From contig JAQUNM010000030.1 of NCBI GenBank assembly GCA_028717605.1, forward strand, positions 1 to 6,915: a stretch of 6,915 bases of DNA. The letters run 5' to 3'. This document shows positions 5,947-6,915 of this stretch, piece after piece; the first letter of the stretch is position 1; the number at the start of each line of letters is the position of its first letter. The notes below the pieces were generated by a model. That model did no database searches and was not told the origin of the DNA. It was given only the letters and a program-made list of their open reading frames with translations. The translations under genes were made by a program, and so were the position numbers. The DNA comes from Minisyncoccota bacterium. GTDB taxonomy: Bacteria > Patescibacteriota > Minisyncoccia > Minisyncoccales > GWA2-38-27.

Positions 5947-6087
5947 TTATTCTGGATTTTTACAGTCCGGACAATATGTCCAAATTGCTTCTTGAGGAAG
6001 CCTTTCTTTTATTTCTGAAACAGAAACCCAAACGCCTTCCTTTGACAATACTTTGCCACAAAGCCTACATATTCTAACTTTTTTCAT
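5947..6087 (-). CDS. 46-aa zinc-ribbon protein
   Basis: A short gene supported by its signals rather than its length. The product starts MKKVRICRLCGKVL and ends YCPDCKNPE, giving two CxxC knuckles (C7/C10 and C39/C42) that should bind one zinc ion. The middle (about residues 17-36) contains VWVSVSEIKERL and a short helix. I do not recognise a named family; tiny stand-alone zinc ribbons of this type occur near CPR and Firmicute genes and may bind nucleic acid or a protein partner. It has a complete expression unit: a TATAAT box, a near-perfect Shine-Dalgarno 7 nt from the ATG, and a hairpin terminator just after the TAA stop. No other gene in the window has such a ribosome-binding site, so it is probably translated strongly on its own transcript. 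The coding call is confident; the function is unknown. Confidence 0.85.
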   Translation of the reverse strand: MKKVRICRLCGKVLSKEGVWVSVSEIKERLPQEAIWTYCPDCKNPE

Positions 6088-6090
6088 TAT

Positions 6091-6102
6091 CTCACCTCCT
6101 TT
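6091..6102 (-). promoter_or_regulatory. Near-perfect Shine-Dalgarno for the zinc-ribbon gene
   Basis: AAAGGAGGTGAG on the minus strand is an extended complement to the 3' end of 16S rRNA. The GGAGG core lies 7 nt before the ATG at 6087-6085, which fixes that start. No other annotated gene in this window has a comparable site. Confidence 0.9.
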
Positions 6103-6125
6103 AGTTTTCAAGGTAGAATTTATTT

Positions 6126-6153
6126 ATTATAACAAAAAAATTATTTTTAGCAA
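6126..6153 (-). promoter_or_regulatory. Promoter for the zinc-ribbon gene
   Basis: A perfect TATAAT (6131-6126, minus strand) is preceded, after 16 nt, by TTGCTA (6153-6148; 4 of 6 consensus bases), which overlaps the stop codon of the upstream membrane-protein gene. Initiation near 6119 would give a leader of about 30 nt carrying the Shine-Dalgarno. Confidence 0.6.
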
Positions 6154-6650
6154 GGAATTCTTTTGATAATCTTTAAAAATAAATAAGCAATTATACCACC
6201 CATCAAAGCATTGAAAAGTTGAGGCCAACCCATCATGCTCGCAATTTTAAAAGAAATCTCTTTTTCTAAAATAAAGTTAATTAATATATAGCTAATAGAA
6301 TATAAAAAAATAAACTTTAAAAAACTAGCTATAATAACTCCTAACCAATAATTTTTATCTTTAAAATAACTAAAAGTTAAAACTAAAATAATGTTTCCCA
6401 AAATAATAAAAGGGATCATCGGCAATAAAATAATTGGCAGTAATCCAATCGAAATAGCGACTAAACTAGGAAATAAACTAACTAAAATTCCAGCCTGAAT
6501 TCCTAAAATAAAAGTAACAATAAAAAGAACAGCATTAACTATTGGTCCAGCCAAAAATTGATTCAAAAGAAAGGGAGCAATAAAAGCTATGCTTGATAAA
6601 ATAAGAAACTGGACTAAGGCTAAATTTTTTTTAATAACTAAAGAATCCAT
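6147..6650 (-). CDS. ECF transporter S-component-like integral membrane protein
   Basis: A 167-aa, very hydrophobic protein with five or six membrane segments (about residues 11-30, 34-50, 52-72, 76-95, 101-127 and 143-160). Gly/Pro-rich segments such as LAGPIVNAVLF, ILGIQAGILVSLFPS, LLPMIPFIILGN and MGWPQLFNALMGGIIAYLFLK resemble substrate-binding (S) components of energy-coupling factor vitamin/metal transporters. In CPR genomes I recall the same family carrying the label 'iron hydrogenase', which nothing in this sequence supports: there are no Fe-S cysteine motifs and only one cysteine, the last residue. No ECF ATPase or T component is in the window, so any energising module must be elsewhere. 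The ATG at 6650-6648 has no Shine-Dalgarno. The substrate cannot be read from the sequence. The membrane topology is clear; the family assignment is moderate. Confidence 0.75.
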   Translation of the reverse strand: MDSLVIKKNLALVQFLILSSIAFIAPFLLNQFLAGPIVNAVLFIVTFILGIQAGILVSLFPSLVAISIGLLPIILLPMIPFIILGNIILVLTFSYFKDKNYWLGVIIASFLKFIFLYSISYILINFILEKEISFKIASMMGWPQLFNALMGGIIAYLFLKIIKRIPC

Positions 6651-6915
6651 TGTATTTTTTTATTATTTTGTTTTATTCTCTTTTAATTTACCAACTAATT
6701 AATATTAAATATATTTCTAATTATCTAATTAACGTAAATTAACTATAAATACTAGCCTATATTAGAACTTGTTTTATCATAAAACAAGTATTTAAATTTA
6801 TTTTTAATTTTTAATAAAATTATTTAAAAGTTTTAAGTATTTTTCTTACTCTTCTTGACATATCTAGTTTTCTCCTAAGTTGTTAAGTTTTTCATTTTTT
6901 ATTATATTTATTGTT
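6651..6915. other. AT-rich region without a convincing complete gene
   Basis: The stretch upstream of the membrane-protein gene is extremely AT-rich, and any promoter for that gene is hard to pick out. At the right edge one minus-strand frame enters from outside and stops at TAG (6866-6864) after 16 residues ending LNNLGEN. This could be the end of a gene beyond the window. A 13-codon frame MSRRVRKILKTFK (6861-6820) follows, 10 nt behind an AGGAG (6876-6872). Neither is strong enough to call. Confidence 0.5.
6767..6789. repeat. Perfect 10-bp inverted repeat (hairpin)
   Basis: ACTTGTTTTA (6767-6776) and TAAAACAAGT (6780-6789) are exact reverse complements separated by TCA. It could be a terminator for a gene ending beyond or near the right edge, or a protein-binding site. 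There is no clean T-run on the minus strand; the plus-strand side is followed by AT-rich sequence with short T runs. Confidence 0.75.

Noticed and set aside
1..6915. CRISPR array, tRNA or rRNA genes, insertion sequences
   Set aside because: I saw no spaced direct repeats, no cloverleaf-like sequence with a CCA end or T-loop motif, and no transposase fragments or terminal repeats when reading the window.

Overview
The window is an AT-rich bacterial segment in which every gene I can support lies on the minus strand, so transcription runs from the right edge (6915) to the left edge (1). Compact genes, 1-nt stop/start overlaps, few Shine-Dalgarno sites and the protein families present (EndoQ-type PHP nuclease, short Nif3, Tic20-like DUF4870, VKOR-style thioredoxin-fold protein, ECF-S-like membrane protein) suggest a Candidate Phyla Radiation (Patescibacteria) genome, probably Parcubacteria-like. 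That placement is inferred from family recognition and was not computed.

In transcription order: 6915-6651 is AT-rich with no convincing complete gene, but holds a 10-bp perfect hairpin and a possible gene end. 6650-6147 encodes an ECF S-component-like membrane protein. 6087-5947 encodes a 46-aa zinc ribbon with its own TATAAT box, the only strong Shine-Dalgarno in the window and a hairpin terminator behind it. A good promoter at 5902-5874 then starts a redox cluster: a thioredoxin fused to a ferredoxin:thioredoxin reductase (FTR) catalytic domain (5859-5323), a U32 Fe-S protein coupled to it by TAATG (5323-4139), a membrane-anchored thioredoxin-fold protein broken by an in-frame TAA (4097-3762), and a thioredoxin reductase (3757-2852). 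A membrane-anchored two-cysteine protein (2806-2267) and a DUF4870 protein (2250-1894) follow, and a strong terminator at 1891-1861 closes this block.

A second block contains Nif3 (1835-1098), a small TIM-barrel protein (1098-427) and the N-terminal part of an EndoQ-type nuclease (443 to the left edge). These three genes overlap one another, and all three proteins look like metal-dependent enzymes.

The most interesting points are: (1) the Trx-FTR fusion close to a reductase whose pyridine-nucleotide site looks AhpF-like (NADH) rather than TrxB-like (NADPH); (2) the isolated in-frame TAA that cuts off the cis-proline half of the anchored thioredoxin-fold protein, although the remainder looks intact; (3) the 223-aa TIM barrel, which appears to keep all nine endonuclease IV-type metal ligands and overlaps an EndoQ gene, suggesting a compact DNA-repair pair.
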